A DNA stretch of 21,914 nt from Baffinella frigidus (Eukaryota; Cryptophyceae; Cryptomonadales; Baffinellaceae). The position numbers and the translations under genes were made by a program. The stretch spans positions 161,310 through 183,223 of the forward strand of contig MU646331.1 in assembly GCA_026770585.1 (NCBI GenBank). Reading direction: 5' to 3'. Positions 1 to 9,052 of this stretch are shown piece after piece. The notes below the pieces were generated by a model that ran no database searches, was not told the DNA's origin, and worked only from the letters and a program-made list of their open reading frames with translations. Position 1 is the first letter of the stretch. The number at the start of each line of letters is the position of its first letter.

Positions 1-96
1 CTAAACCCTAAACCCTAAACCCTAAACCCTAAACCCTAAACCCTAAACCCTAAACCCTAAACCCTAAACCCTAAACCCTAAACCCTAAACCCTAAC
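1..96. repeat. Terminal telomere repeat (CTAAACC)n
   Basis: About 13 perfect 7-base CTAAACC units begin at the first base and end in CCTAACCAG. This is the C-rich strand of the TTTAGGG (Arabidopsis-type) telomere. Its perfection, compared with the degenerate interstitial arrays further in, and its position at the edge mark it as a real left chromosome end. Confidence 0.95.
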
Positions 97-1495
97 CAGA
101 TGTACTCAACACCGATGTCCGCGAACCCCCTGCAGTCCATCATTCCCCGCCGCATGGCCACCTCCTCGGAACAGGTTCAAGAATTTGACCAGAAATAAGA
201 CAGTCACCTTCTAGCCTGCCATTTTTATTGATTCTGGTCTCACTGAGGAACCTAGCGGGGCAGGAATGTTTGTACGAGGAGAGAAGTGTGCAACAGATGT
301 ATAGACTATACAACTACTTGCACTACTACCCGTGTTTCCCTAATTTGTCTATTTTCCCCCGCCGCATGGCCACCTCCTCGGAACAGGTTCAGGGTTCAGG
401 GTTTAGGTTTTAGGGTTCAGGTGGCAGGGTTTAGGGTTCTAGGGTCTAGAGTTTAGGGGTGAAAGGGTATCCTCTTGCAGGTCTGAAAAATAAAGTGTCC
501 ATCTATATTTCGGGAATTCTGCTGAATTTCACCCCTCAATTTCATCCTTTTTCAAATCTGAAAGCGCAGATCCTCGAGATTTGGCCGTCAGCTCCAGATT
601 CTGCTAAAAAAAATCGAGCTGCGATGAAATCGTGACATCTTTACTACAGGCCAAAAAAGATGTTCTAAAGTGATTATAATCCTATTAGACCTGCAGGAGG
701 ATACAGGGTTTAATTAAGATGGCATGGCTACCTCCGCTCAACCAGTTTCGCCCCCGTACAATACTTGTATATACTATTACAACTTCATAAAATACAACTA
801 CACATAAAGCCTCGGTGCGGGTGCATACATGGGGTCAGGCCGCGGTGGTAGCAATTCAGGTCTGTCTCAGGTACCTAACGGGGCAGGAAGGTGTGTACCA
901 GGAGAGGAATTTACAATAGATGCCCTGTACAATACATGTATAGACCACATACAACTACTACATGTATAGCGGGTACGTGTCCAACTTCAGTACAAATCAT
1001 ACAACCAACTGAGAAACACTTTTAAAATTGACAACCAGCTGAGAAAAACATTCAAACTTGTCCCTTTCCCGAGTGGCCCCGTCTCCCTTCGAACACCAAA
1101 GCCTGGCGACTGCCCAAGGGCCCGCCTCAGGGCCCAGCGGCCCGCCTCGGGACCGCTCCGAAATCACAAGATGCATTCGGGCAGTGTTGGTGTTAACTCA
1201 GGTCTCCCTCGGAACAGGGCCCCACGCCAGGAGACCAACGTACAATAGGTGTATATAATATACAACTACATATTTACAATAGATATACAGTGCATACGAT
1301 GCAAATACTTGGTACAAACCGTGTGTCTCTAAGCGACGAGAATCGTGTTCCTGGGAGCAGGGCCCGTACAATAGATGTATCGACTATACAAATATATACA
1401 GTATTTTCCTGGTACAAACCGTGTTTACCTGACGTGTTTCCTGGGAGCAGGGCCCGGTGCTTTGTATCAGGATGGGAACGTACAACAGATATATA
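97..1495. repeat. Degenerate subtelomeric repeat zone
   Basis: No convincing gene. Diverged copies of one module recur at about 234-345, 858-975, 1198-1290, 1320-1420 and 1430-1500. The module is a GGGGCAGGAA-like or GGGAGCAGGGCCC core, then GTACAAYAGATGTATA, then an AT-rich ATACAACTAC tail. A G-rich telomere-like patch lies at 389-470. Short open frames here have no supporting structure. Confidence 0.5.
100..178 (-). pseudogene. Telomere-abutting protein-like fragment
   Basis: The minus strand reads open from about 178 down into the telomere and gives a protein-like stretch beginning CSEEVAMRRGMMDC. The spacing C-EE-A-R-G faintly recalls the C-terminal region of glucose-1-phosphate thymidylyltransferases, but this is far too little to assign. 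Its first part is repeated at 356-390, where it runs into telomere-like repeats, and weakly at 715-750. It is best read as a gene remnant cut off by the telomere, or as a shadow copy of an exon like those described for the two genes below. Confidence 0.2.
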
Positions 1496-1499
1496 CACC

Positions 1500-2695
1500 A
1501 TCCCGTAAGTGCCCATAGGGTGAATATTCACCCTAACTCGCCCATAGGCAGGTCCTAGGGCCCTAACGTAGAGCGTATGAGCCTACTCGGCACTGAAGGG
1601 GTCCCTGGGAGCAGGGCCCGGCGCAGCGGCGCACACCCCCCTCGGGCCCCGGGGGGCTCTTCTCGCAGGCTGCCACCTCCACGAACCGAGATGACGGCGA
1701 GTACTTCATGGCCCTCTAGGCTCCACGAATAAGGATTTACGAATAAGAATGGCGGCGCGACGTTTCAGGGTGTGTCCGTTAAGTGGCCAGTACACCCCGT
1801 AAGTGGCGAGTAGGCTCATACGCCCTGCTGCAGGGCCCTAGGACCTGCCTAGGACCTGGCGTGGGTCTTTTAAGACCCCCTGGCCACTTCAGGGATACCC
1901 CTGTAGGATCCACGAACAAGGACGGAGGGGACACTTTACCAAGGGTGCATGGCGCTATCTCTTAAGTGGCCAGTAGCCTCATACGCTCATACATAGGCCT
2001 ATAAGTAGGGGGCTACTGGCCGTAGCCTGCTAGGAGTCAAATATGACCCGCCCGCTACTTAACCCTTAAGTGGCGAGCTGGTCAAATTTGACCCGCAAGA
2101 GGTCCTAGGCAGGTCCTAGGGCCTCTACCGTAGGGCGTATGAGCCTACTCGCCACTTGAGGGATTAAGTGGGTTCGGATTTTAAGGGCCAGGCACCCGCC
2201 ATTTGAGCGGGGTTGGAGCTTGTGGACGATGATATTACACGATTGTAGCGAGGACGATCCGTCGTGTTGACGGACTATCCTCGAGTTGACGTCCTGGGTT
2301 GGTGGGGACAAATCCGTCCATTTTTTTGGGGGGGGGGGGGCGGTCTCACCGAATTGGCGAGACCAAATAGACTGTAGTGCGCCCCTTAGGCGCGGTTGGA
2401 GCACGACGATAGTACACGATTGGAGCGAGGACGATCAAACAGGGGTACCTTGCTCACAAGGAGCAAAGTACCCCCCTCGGACCACTGTAGGGTGATAGTA
2501 GGGCCTACTGTAGGGTCCCTAGGGGGGTGCGCCACCTTATGCGCGAGGTAGCCCTCGAGTTGGCAGCATTCTCGATGACCGTGGAGGCGCTATCCCGTAA
2601 GTGGCCAGTAGGCGCATACGCCCTACCGTAGGGCCCTAGGACCTGCCTAGGACCTCTTGGCGGCCAAATGTGACCGTCTGGCCACTCAAGGGATA
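1500..2695. mobile_element. Palindromic MITE family B (4-5 copies)
   Basis: About 100 bp hairpin elements with ends like TCCCTTAAGTGGCCAGTAGG and a centre rich in CCTAGGACCTGCC lie at about 1500-1601, 1797-1897, 2062-2166 and 2591-2695, with a further degenerate copy from 1955. Each is an inverted repeat of itself: the left AAGTGGC end mirrors the right GCCACTT end. There is no coding capacity, so they would be non-autonomous. Confidence 0.6.
2280..2385. repeat. Dispersed repeat family H, copy 1
   Basis: Carries the family end TCACCAAATTGGCGAGACC-like followed by AAATAGACTG. Other copies lie at about 9790-9880 (TrpB2 intron 1), 11645-11770 and 12060-12176 (intron 3), the best of which share AGTTGACA-N-CTGG and CCGTCAACTTTG upstream. 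It occurs in both subtelomere and introns, so it is mobile or was mobile. No open frame. Confidence 0.5.
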
Positions 2696-2854
2696 GGGGT
2701 ACCTCGCCCATAAGAAACCAACGCCCCCTAGGACCCTACAGTACGCCTATGCCTAGGGCCCTGTCGTGATCCTAGGAGGGGGGCTGTTTCTTATGAGCGA
2801 GGTACCCCTGTATTGACAGAATTGCGGCAGCGTGGTCTTGCGACCGCAGGGAGC

Positions 2855-3132
2855 ATGGCCGAGCTAGAGGAGGACTACAAGAAGGGTACAGGGGTACCTC
2901 GCTCACAAGAAACGCCCATCCCCCTAGGACCACCATAGGACCGTAGGCATATGCCTACTGTAGGTTCCTTGGGGGTGGCGGTTTCTTATGGGCGAGGCAC
3001 CCCTGTATTGTGTGTGAGAGACCTGCGTTGATGACGCATGGCACGCAGGACTTCGAGAGAGAGGTCATGCACACACTACATGTAACCGTCGGCGAGAAAA
3101 TACGCGTCCAAACTCTCGATACTTTACAGGAA
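2855..3132 (+). pseudogene. Possible small coding fragments between family A elements
   Basis: An ATG at 2855 in good context (GGGAGCATGG) opens MAELEEDYKKG and is broken by a family A element at 2887. Past it, an acceptor-like GCACGCAG leads at 3049 into 28 open codons starting DFEREVMHTLHVTV and running to 3132, where the next element begins. A diverged copy of acceptor plus exon head lies at 4130-4167. I do not recognise the protein, and the phase across the element does not join cleanly, so this may be remnant rather than gene. Confidence 0.25.
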
Positions 3133-3783
3133 GGGGTACCTCACTCACAAGACAGCGACCCCCCGCCTAGGACCACCAGAGGACCCTAGGCATGGACCTA
3201 CTGTAGGGTCCTAGGGGGGGGCGGTTTCTTATGAGCGAGTTACCCCTATACTGCAGAGAGCGCTGCACCTCTCACGCGTGATGCACGACCCTACAGGGGT
3301 ACCTCGCGCATAAGAAACTACCCCCTCCCTAGGACCACCGTAGGGCCCTGGGCGTAGCCCTACATGCACTGTAGGGTCCTAGGAAAAGGCGGTTTTTATG
3401 AGCGAGGTACCCCTGTATTGCAGGGTGGTGCGTGTCCTTCATGTCGAGACGCCCCCATCGCGATTACGGCTTTAATCACAATCCGGCAAGATGCAACAAC
3501 CAACGCCCCGCGGCGGGCCCGCTCTCGCCCAACTTTGCCCTGAGTTTGACCAGCATGGCACTTCAACTCTGCCTTGAGTTTGACCAGCATGGCACTTGCC
3601 CGGCGTGCAGGGGTACCTCGCTCATAAGAAACTGCCCCCCCCCCTAGGACCACCATAGGGCCCTAGGCATAGTCCTACTGTAGGGTCCTAGGAGGGGGCG
3701 GTTTCTTACGAGCGAGGTACCCCTGTACGTGTAATTCATCGAGGGGTATCAGGACTCATGACAATCCGCACCACACGCCCACC

Positions 3784-3912
3784 TCAGCTCGAGCGGCCCG
3801 AGAGGTTACCCACCAGCCCCGCCAGCCCCCCCTGCTGCCTCCGCCGAGGCTCAGGGGCGGGGGGCGCTTCGCCGTACCAGAGCTCCCGCGTCAGCTGGGA
3901 GGCGTTGCGCGC
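3784..3912 (-). CDS. Unknown 136-aa protein, exon 4 (terminal)
   Basis: The acceptor CCCCCACTCAG precedes 42 open codons and a TGA. Phase 0 matches the end of exon 3. It starts ARNASQLTRELWYGEAPP, followed by an Arg/Gln/Gly tail. A family A hairpin (3606-3727) lies shortly downstream, in the likely 3' untranslated region. Confidence 0.6.
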   Translation of the reverse strand, partial: ARNASQLTRELWYGEAPPAPEPRRRQQGGLAGLVGNLSGRSS

Positions 3913-6900
3913 CTGAGTGGGGGTGGGGGGTTTACCACACGGTGAGCTTCGAGGGTTTCGGGACCCCTAGATTTAGCGGTAACGTGACCAAATTTTCATT
4001 AGAAGATCCTGAAAGTTAAGTGCCCACGGGGTAAGTTGACTTTTGATGAAAGGTCCGTAGTCCACTGTGTGGCAGGGGTCCAGTAACCCTGCACGGATAA
4101 TTCAGAGTGACCCCGGTAGGTTTGAGCAGGACGTAGGAGAAAGGTCGTGCACCCTCTACACGGTTACCTCGCTCATAAGGAGCCGCCCTCTCCCCCTAGA
4201 AGCAGTAGGGCTGTGGGTGTAGGAATACTGTAGGGTCCTACAGGGGTACCTCGCTCATAAGAAACCGCCCCCCCTACTAGGGCCATCATAGGGCCCTAGG
4301 CATGGTCCTACTGTAGGGTCCTAGGGGGAGGCGGTTTCTTGTGAGCGAGGTACCCCTGTACTGTAGGATCCTAGGGGAGGTGCACCTCCTTTCGAGAAAA
4401 GGTGGGGGGGGGCTCGCGGGGGTGTTTTTGGTGGGCGAGAAAAGTTCCTCTCGAAAGATAACTGATTCAGTTCCCTATTAGCGTTTTTTCTTAAATTAGG
4501 AGACCTAATTAAATTTACTACGCCCTAACTTATTTCTCCTATTCAACCTCCTATTGAAAAGGGAATTATTCAGTTATCTTCCGAGAAAAAAGTGCGGTTG
4601 GTGGGAGAGAAAAGAAACTGCCTCTCACACCCCAGGTCTCCATTTGTGAGAAAAGTGCGTTTCTTACGGATCAAACCCAACATGGCCACCATATAATCCC
4701 TTCTGTGAAGGCTTTGTAAGAATAGGACCTAAACACCAAAACAAACTCTGTGGGCGGTTCTGACGACTCGCAGGGACCACACGAGGCTATCTATGCGAAC
4801 AGATGCAGAAGTCAATTATTGGATTATTGCCCAGGAAACACGCCAAAAGTCAGCAAATGATCACATTTCAGCCCGCTGAGCGGGCGGAGACGTGATGATT
4901 TCCCGACATTTTTTAAAAACGTCCTTTTTATTCTGTTCGTGTGGATAGCCTCGTGTGGGAGGGGGTAGGGGTTCGATCTGCATATGCAGCTTGGGGGTGT
5001 TGTTGGTCAGTGGCTTTGAGGGCTCGCGTGTGTGTGGGGTTGTGGTTTATGGTTTATGATCCAGGGCTTAGGGTTTGGGGTTTAGGGTTCAGGGTCTAAG
5101 ATTTAGGGTCTAGGGTTTAGGGTTTAGGGTCTAGGGTTCAGGGTCTAGGGTCTAGGGTCTGGGGTCTAGGGTCTAGGGTCTAGGGTGAGGGTTTAGGGTT
5201 TTGGGTTTAGGGTTTTGGGAATCGGGTTTAGGATTGAGGTTTTAGGGTTTAGGGTTCAGGGTTTAGGGTTTAGGGTCTAGGGTTTAGGGTTTAGGGTCCA
5301 GGGTTTAGGGTTCAGGGTTTAGGGTCCAGGGTTTAGGGTTTAGGGTTCAGGGTTCAGGGTTCAGGGTTCAGGGTTTAGGGTTTAGGGTTGGGGAGAGACC
5401 GGCGTGTACTACTAGGCGGCTTTATGACAAATCGGTTCTGGGGACTCGCAGGGGGGGAGGGTAAGAGTTGAGGGTTTAGGGTCAAGGGTTCAGGGTTTTG
5501 GGTTCAGGAGTTCTGGTTTAAGATTTAGGGTTGAGAGTTGGGTTTGACCTGCATGTACTGTTTGTCGGCTCTGAAAAATCGGTTCTGGGGACTCGCAGGG
5601 GAGGGTTTAGAGTTTAAGGTATAGGGTTTAGGGTTTAGGGTTAACGATTTTTTTTTGGGGGGGGACCTGGGTGTACTGCTTGGCGGCTTCTAAAAACTCG
5701 GTTGTATGAAGAATCGCATGGGGGAAGGGTTGGAGTTTTGGGTTCAGGGTTCAGGATTTAGGGTTTAAGATTTTTGGTGGGGGAGGGCCCTGGGTGTACT
5801 GATTGGCGGCTTCTGAAAAATCGGTTCTGAGGACTCGCAGGGGGGGGGGTAGAGTTTATGGTGTAGTGTTTAGGGTTCAGGGTTTAGGGTTTAGGGTTTA
5901 GGGTTTGGGGTTTAGGGTTTAGGGCTTAGGGTTTGCGAGCAGGGGGGGGGGGATAAGAGTTTAGGGTTTAGGGTTTAGGGTTTAGGGTTTAGGGTTTAGG
6001 GTTTAGGGTTGGGGAGAGACCTGGGTGTACTGCTTGGCAGCCTCCTCCACGTCCTTGTCCCGCTTTTCCAAGACCTGATTTCGTGAGAAGATACCCCTTT
6101 ACAACACAGCGGACTACAAAAGAAGAAATCCCTAACCCCTAACCCTCAAAGGGATGTATTGCCAACCCACACGAGGCTATACATGCGAACAGAATAAAAT
6201 GGCATTTGAAAAAAATGTGGGAAATGATCACGTTTCCTCGTGCTTTTTCCGAGGAAACGTGATCAATTGCTGACTTTGGGCGTGTTTCCTGGGCAATAAT
6301 CCAATAATTGACTTATGAATCTGTTCGCATGGATAGTCTCGTGTAGACACGGTCGCGATGTATGAACACGAAAAAAAACGGGGCGCTTTCTGAGTAGGAG
6401 AGCACATCAACGTCCTTGTCCCGCTTTTCCAGGACCTGATTTCGTGAGAGGAGAGGGACCTTCACCACATAGCGGAACACAACGGGTTTCGTGGTGGCTC
6501 ACGTGTCCCTCTTTTCCAGGATCTGATTCGAGGGAGGAGAGAGACCTTTCCCACACATCCGATTCTGCTACACAGGGATTCTTGGTGGCCGAGCCACCAA
6601 TAATCTGTTAGGATATCCGTAGGAACAACCCCATGTCCCTACGGATTTCCTACCACGGGGGTCCTAATAATGTTCACGTGTGGGTTATTCACGCAATCCC
6701 TTCGTAGTCTGCTGTGTGGTCTAGGATGAGGATACGCCTACACGGCTCGAGGAAGACACATGCCTTGATGAATACCAACACGGCCGCCATGTGTGCATCC
6801 CCACAGGGGCAGTGGCTGAGCAGGGGCGCCGAGAGAAGTTACTCCGAAAACAAGTATTTTTCTTTTAACAGCTGGCAATGAAAACTACTACACAACGGGT

Positions 6901-8344
6901 CACGTCCGAAGGAATTGTGTAGTAATTTCCGTGAAGAATGTTTAAAAGAAAAATACTTGTTCCCGGATGAAGGTCATGCACGCGGACACCACTCGAGAAT
7001 GCTGAAGGATCTTTTTTACATGTGGGGTTGTCAACGTTTGTACCAGGATAGGGCATGCCAACCTCGCGTCTGGTATATTTTTTACTAGCGTGACCAATTT
7101 TATAACGAAAGTTACTACCCATATGCCCACTTGTAAAAACAAATGGTTTTAAACAGGCCCCTCTAGCATTCTCGTGTGGCACACGGTCTAGCTCTGCCTC
7201 AGTTGATCCGGGCTCCACATCAAATACATCTAGATCAGGACTCAGTAGAGATGCTCCAGTAAAAAGAGCACCAGCATGTATTTAACGAGGAGCCCAAATT
7301 AACTGAGGCAGAGCTAGGCGGAGCACTGGAATGATGCTTACACGTGACCACGCCAGGCTCTTGGTAGGGTATTCCAGGGTCGTACTGGGAACCATTGGGT
7401 CGTTCTTCGATCCGTTCTCTGCTAGACATTGACTTTTGAATACCGTTCTCATCTGAAAAATGACTTTTGAATACCCCCCCTCCAGCCCTGCGTGGTGAAT
7501 CCCACCGCAACACAGTCCAACAACGCAAGGGTCTTGGGGGGGGGTATTTCACAAGTAATTTTTTCAGGTGTTTTGGGCCAAAAGTGGACAAACGACCGCA
7601 CACACGGCTCCAAGAACGCGCTAATGGCTCCAAGAACGCGCTTGGAATACCCTACCCAAGAGGCAGGCGTGGTCCTACCGCAACGCAGTCGGAACAACGC
7701 AAGGGTTCGGCACCACAGCCTGGCTCTGCCTCACTCAATCTGGGCGTTTTGTACGGAGTCCTGATCCAAATGTATTTATGAAGAGCCCACGCTCCAGTGC
7801 AAAGATCATCTCAATGGATATGAGAGCAGCCCAGATTAACTGAGGCAGCAGGCAGAGAGGTAGACAGCGCACCTGATCCTTCCCAACGTACCGATCCACC
7901 AGCATGTAGTACGCGTCCTGCAGCTGCGGCGACCTGCGCGCCCCACCCAAGCGCTCAGCAACCAGCACCCCGCTGCGATGCTTCCCCCATCGTGAACGCT
8001 CTGTGCCAACCTGGCGGGCCACCGTGCCCTCCTCGCCCTCCACGCAGTGGTTTCTCCTTCGCCGGCGCCGCCCATGCCACGCATCTATTACAAAAAAAAA
8101 ACGCAGCGCGTCAAAGTTAGGCGATACATCTGCGTGGGCTCCTCCAGGCTGGACTCGGGAGCATGGCGGGGTGGTACAGCTCGCCGATGAACAGGCGGGC
8201 AGACGGGTAGGCGTGCATGGAGTAGGACGCGCCGCCGATGAAGGCGATGTCACCGGCGATTGATGCGACCGCCATCCACTTGAAGCGGTGGAACCATGTG
8301 TTCAGCGTCCCGCCCTTGGCGAACCAGCCCGCGGGCGTTGACAT
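3784..8344 (-). CDS. Four-exon gene, 136-aa protein of unknown family
   Basis: I assembled this from phase-compatible splice sites. Exon 1 is 8344-8178 (ATG, 167 nt), exon 2 is 7933-7873 (61 nt), exon 3 is 6074-6021 (54 nt) and exon 4 is 3912-3784 (ending TGA). Introns are GT-AG: GAGCT|GTACC to GCGCAG|GTCGC, CAG|GTGCGC to ATCAG|GTCTT, and CAG|GTCTCT to CTCAG|GCGCG. The protein has one likely membrane segment at about residues 23-43 (after HRFK). A charged helical stretch follows at 56-95, including VLEKRDKDVEEAAKQYTQ, and the tail is rich in Pro, Arg and Gly. I recognise no family. It lies head-to-head with TrpB2, and its introns 2 and 3 carry copies of exon 3 edges. Exons 3 and 4 are the best supported; exon 1 could have an upstream partner. 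Confidence 0.6.
4130..4167 (+). pseudogene. Diverged copy of the exon-like head at 3049
   Basis: GAGCAG followed by GACGTAGGAGAAAGGTCGTG matches CGCAG followed by GACTTCGAGAGAGAGGTCAT at 3049 and continues similarly to TTACC. It repeats the acceptor-plus-exon-head pattern seen in the two real genes. Confidence 0.3.
4446..4590. mobile_element. MITE family C, copy 1
   Basis: About 144 bp with terminal inverted repeats like CTCGAAAGATAACTGATTCA and an AT-rich centre. Copies 2 (13918-14061, opposite orientation) and 3 (21197-21340) confirm the boundaries. AAGT lies on both sides, consistent with a 4 bp target duplication, although the ends of this copy are eroded. Confidence 0.75.
4777..4958. 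mobile_element. MITE family D, copy 1
   Basis: Terminal inverted repeats of about 27 bp (CACACGAGGCTATCTATGCG and its mirror). The second copy lies at 6167-6344 in opposite orientation and shares AGTCAATTATTGGATTATTG. Each has a different inner hairpin: ATCACATTTCAGCCCGCTGA here, against a CCTCGT-containing hairpin in copy 2. Confidence 0.75.
5047..6010. repeat. Degenerate telomere-like array, G-rich on plus strand
   Basis: TTTAGGG variants (TTCAGGG, TCTAGGG, TTTTGGG) in blocks at 5047-5398, 5470-5540, 5592-5645, 5730-5775, 5860-5938 and 5955-6010. Relative to the minus-strand gene whose intron 3 this is, the sense strand is CCCTAAA, opposite in chromosomal orientation to the terminal telomere and to the arrays in TrpB2. 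Confidence 0.9.
6021..6074 (-). CDS. Unknown 136-aa protein, exon 3
   Basis: Eighteen codons, VLEKRDKDVEEAAKQYTQ, flanked by ATCAG and GTCTCT. Head copies with acceptor lie upstream at 6405-6435 and 6501-6522, and tail copies with donor lie downstream in intron 3. The repeated preservation of both borders argues that these are genuine splice sites. Confidence 0.65.
6167..6344. mobile_element. MITE family D, copy 2
   Basis: Same termini as 4777-4958, in inverted orientation. The inner hairpin ATCACGTTTCCTCG folds back onto CGAGGAAACGTGAT. Confidence 0.75.
6405..6522 (-). pseudogene. Two copies of exon 3 head plus acceptor (intron 2)
   Basis: On the minus strand, 6435-6405 repeats ATCAG|GTCCTGGAAAAGCGG and continues to GACGTTGA. 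At 6522-6501 a more decayed copy reads AATCAG|ATCCTGGAAAAGAGG. Both are preceded by the same CTCTCCTCNCACGAAA-like pyrimidine tract as the real exon 3 acceptor. Confidence 0.75.
6600..6745. repeat. Diverged hairpin repeat related to 18583-18745
   Basis: Shares ATGTCCCTACGGAT, GGGTCCTA, GGGTTATTCACG and TCGTAGTCYGCTGTGTGG with the element in TrpB2 intron 10. Half-copies of the CACAGCGGACTAC end also lie beside the exon 3 acceptors at about 6105 and 6465. Confidence 0.55.
6845..6966. mobile_element. Hairpin MITE, GAAAATTACTAC group
   Basis: Long inverted repeats (ACAAGTATTTTTCTTTTAA and mirror) with an inner CAATGAAAACTACTACACAA and a right end CCGGATGA. It belongs to a group sharing an AATGAAAATTACTAC inner arm, with members at 11825-11945, 16038-16179 and 18398-18570. 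Confidence 0.65.
7189..7857. mobile_element. MITE family F, two copies
   Basis: Copies at 7189-7316 and 7722-7857 have ends TAGCTCTGCCTCAGTT and mirror AACTGAGGCAGAGCTA. They share inner sequence (CAAATRYATYTA, GAGCCCA, CTCCAGTR). Both lie in intron 2 of the minus-strand gene. Confidence 0.65.
7361..7660. mobile_element. MITE family G, two copies
   Basis: Copies at 7361-7490 and 7533-7660 have ends TTGGTAGGGTATTCCA and mirror GAATACCCYNCCC. A third copy is in TrpB2 intron 4 (13735-13866). The copy ends carry GCAACGCAAGG-type flanks repeated at 7515 and 7695. Confidence 0.6.
7873..7933 (-). CDS. Unknown 136-aa protein, exon 2
   Basis: Acceptor GCGCGCAG. Exon 1 supplies CT and this exon supplies G, completing a Leu codon, then SPQLQDAYYMLVDRYVGKDQ. 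The donor is CAG|GTGCGC. Confidence 0.55.
8178..8344 (-). CDS. Unknown 136-aa protein, exon 1
   Basis: The ATG at 8344 opens 55 codons (MSTPAGWFAKGGTLNTWF...), including a hydrophobic segment after FHRFK that could span a membrane. The donor GAGCT|GTACCAC leaves two bases, matched by exon 2. The start is the first Met in this frame after the divergent promoter region. Confidence 0.55.
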
Positions 8345-9052
8345 GCTCCGTGCGAAAAAGCGCTGCTTTCCGTCAGGAACTAGACACCCGACTCTCCCCA
8401 GGAAGCGGGAAGCTACCGTCTGTCAATACGGAGCACTGCGCTTCTGAAAGCTCAAGAGGCGGGCACGAGTGGTGAAGGACGACGTTCTCGAGGCGCGGCC
8501 GCGCTCCGGAACGCGATTCCGGAAAAACGCACACAGGTCATGAGTCCCGAACGGGGAACTTCGATTTGTTCAGTTGTGTACTTAAGGCGAAGATAAACTT
8601 TTAAGTCAACCTTCCTGTCACAAATCCTCTGTGCTTCTTTCCAAGGTTCCTTTGCAACCCCAAAGGTGAGGCGCCCGAAAAGCTTCGCCCGCAGAGATCT
8701 GTTGCGATCGCCTCTCAGCGCGGCGGTGACACGAGCCTGCCGAGAGCGGGACGCTTGAGAGGTTCTTGCTCGGACAAGAAAGAAAGATCTATCAAGAGAC
8801 CACTTTCTTTCTTGTCTGGCACTGCGCACCTGCGCAACGGGCGTCCAGAGGCGCGAGCACAGGCATCGAGAGGGAGCATGCGAGATGAACACGCACGGGG
8901 GGGCGGGGATGTTGCGTGATGCGCCGCGCAGGGATCCTTGCGCGAGTAATCCTTGCCGCCTCGATCCTATGCGGCCCCTTTGTCCCAGCTTGAACAAACA
9001 CACCGCAGTGCCGCCTGCCGCTGACATCCCCCGCCGCCATCGCGCAAGCAGC
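8345..9052. promoter_or_regulatory. Divergent promoter region between the two genes
   Basis: 708 bp between opposite starts, free of telomere-like repeats. An interrupted palindrome lies at 8773-8816: GACAAGAAAGAAAG and its exact mirror, 16-base loop. The repeat TGCGCACCTGCGCA is at about 8824-8837. No TATA box is obvious. An open frame in phase with TrpB2 begins at an ATG at 8885, so the transcribed or translated part may reach further up. The 200-codon minus-strand open frame here looks like a shadow. Confidence 0.45.

Larger units (their letters stand above)
2439..4360. mobile_element. Palindromic MITE family A cluster (about 8 copies)
   Basis: About 120 bp hairpins start TACAGGGGTACCTCGCTCAT and end with the mirror sequence, with inner arms AAGAAACCGCCCCC and a CCTAGGACCACCATAGGGCC core. 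Copies: 2439-2556 (degenerate), 2694-2812, 2887-3007, 3131-3250, 3292-3417, 3606-3727, 4160-4238 (left part, running into the next) and 4239-4360. Several are followed within 10 bases by TGCAG or CTGTAG, and GT lies inside the terminal GGTACC, so they carry potential splice dinucleotides. The superfamily is not assigned. Confidence 0.75.
3913..6020 (-). other. Intron 3 of the minus-strand gene: exon 3 tail copies in telomere-like DNA
   Basis: This 2.1 kb intron holds four decayed copies of the exon 3 end plus donor (minus strand, exon-end positions 5790, 5667, 5549 and 5400). Three copies, at 5667, 5549 and 5400, keep CAGTACAYSCMG|GTC; the copy at 5790 has GG in place of GT. The copies alternate with telomere-like repeats at 5047-6010. 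Upstream of GCCGCCAAGCAGTACACCCAG each copy shares a second module, CTGCGAGTCCCCAGAACCGA, also seen once at about 4750. The rest of the intron holds two hairpin elements (4446-4590, 4777-4958). Confidence 0.7.

Noticed and set aside
6865-7218. 117-codon minus-strand frame
   Set aside because: It crosses a hairpin element, has no domain, and has no compatible splice sites with the minus-strand gene.
7735-8253. 172-codon minus-strand frame as a single exon
   Set aside because: Only the part at 7873-7933 fits the spliced model. The rest is Arg/Ser-rich intron translation.
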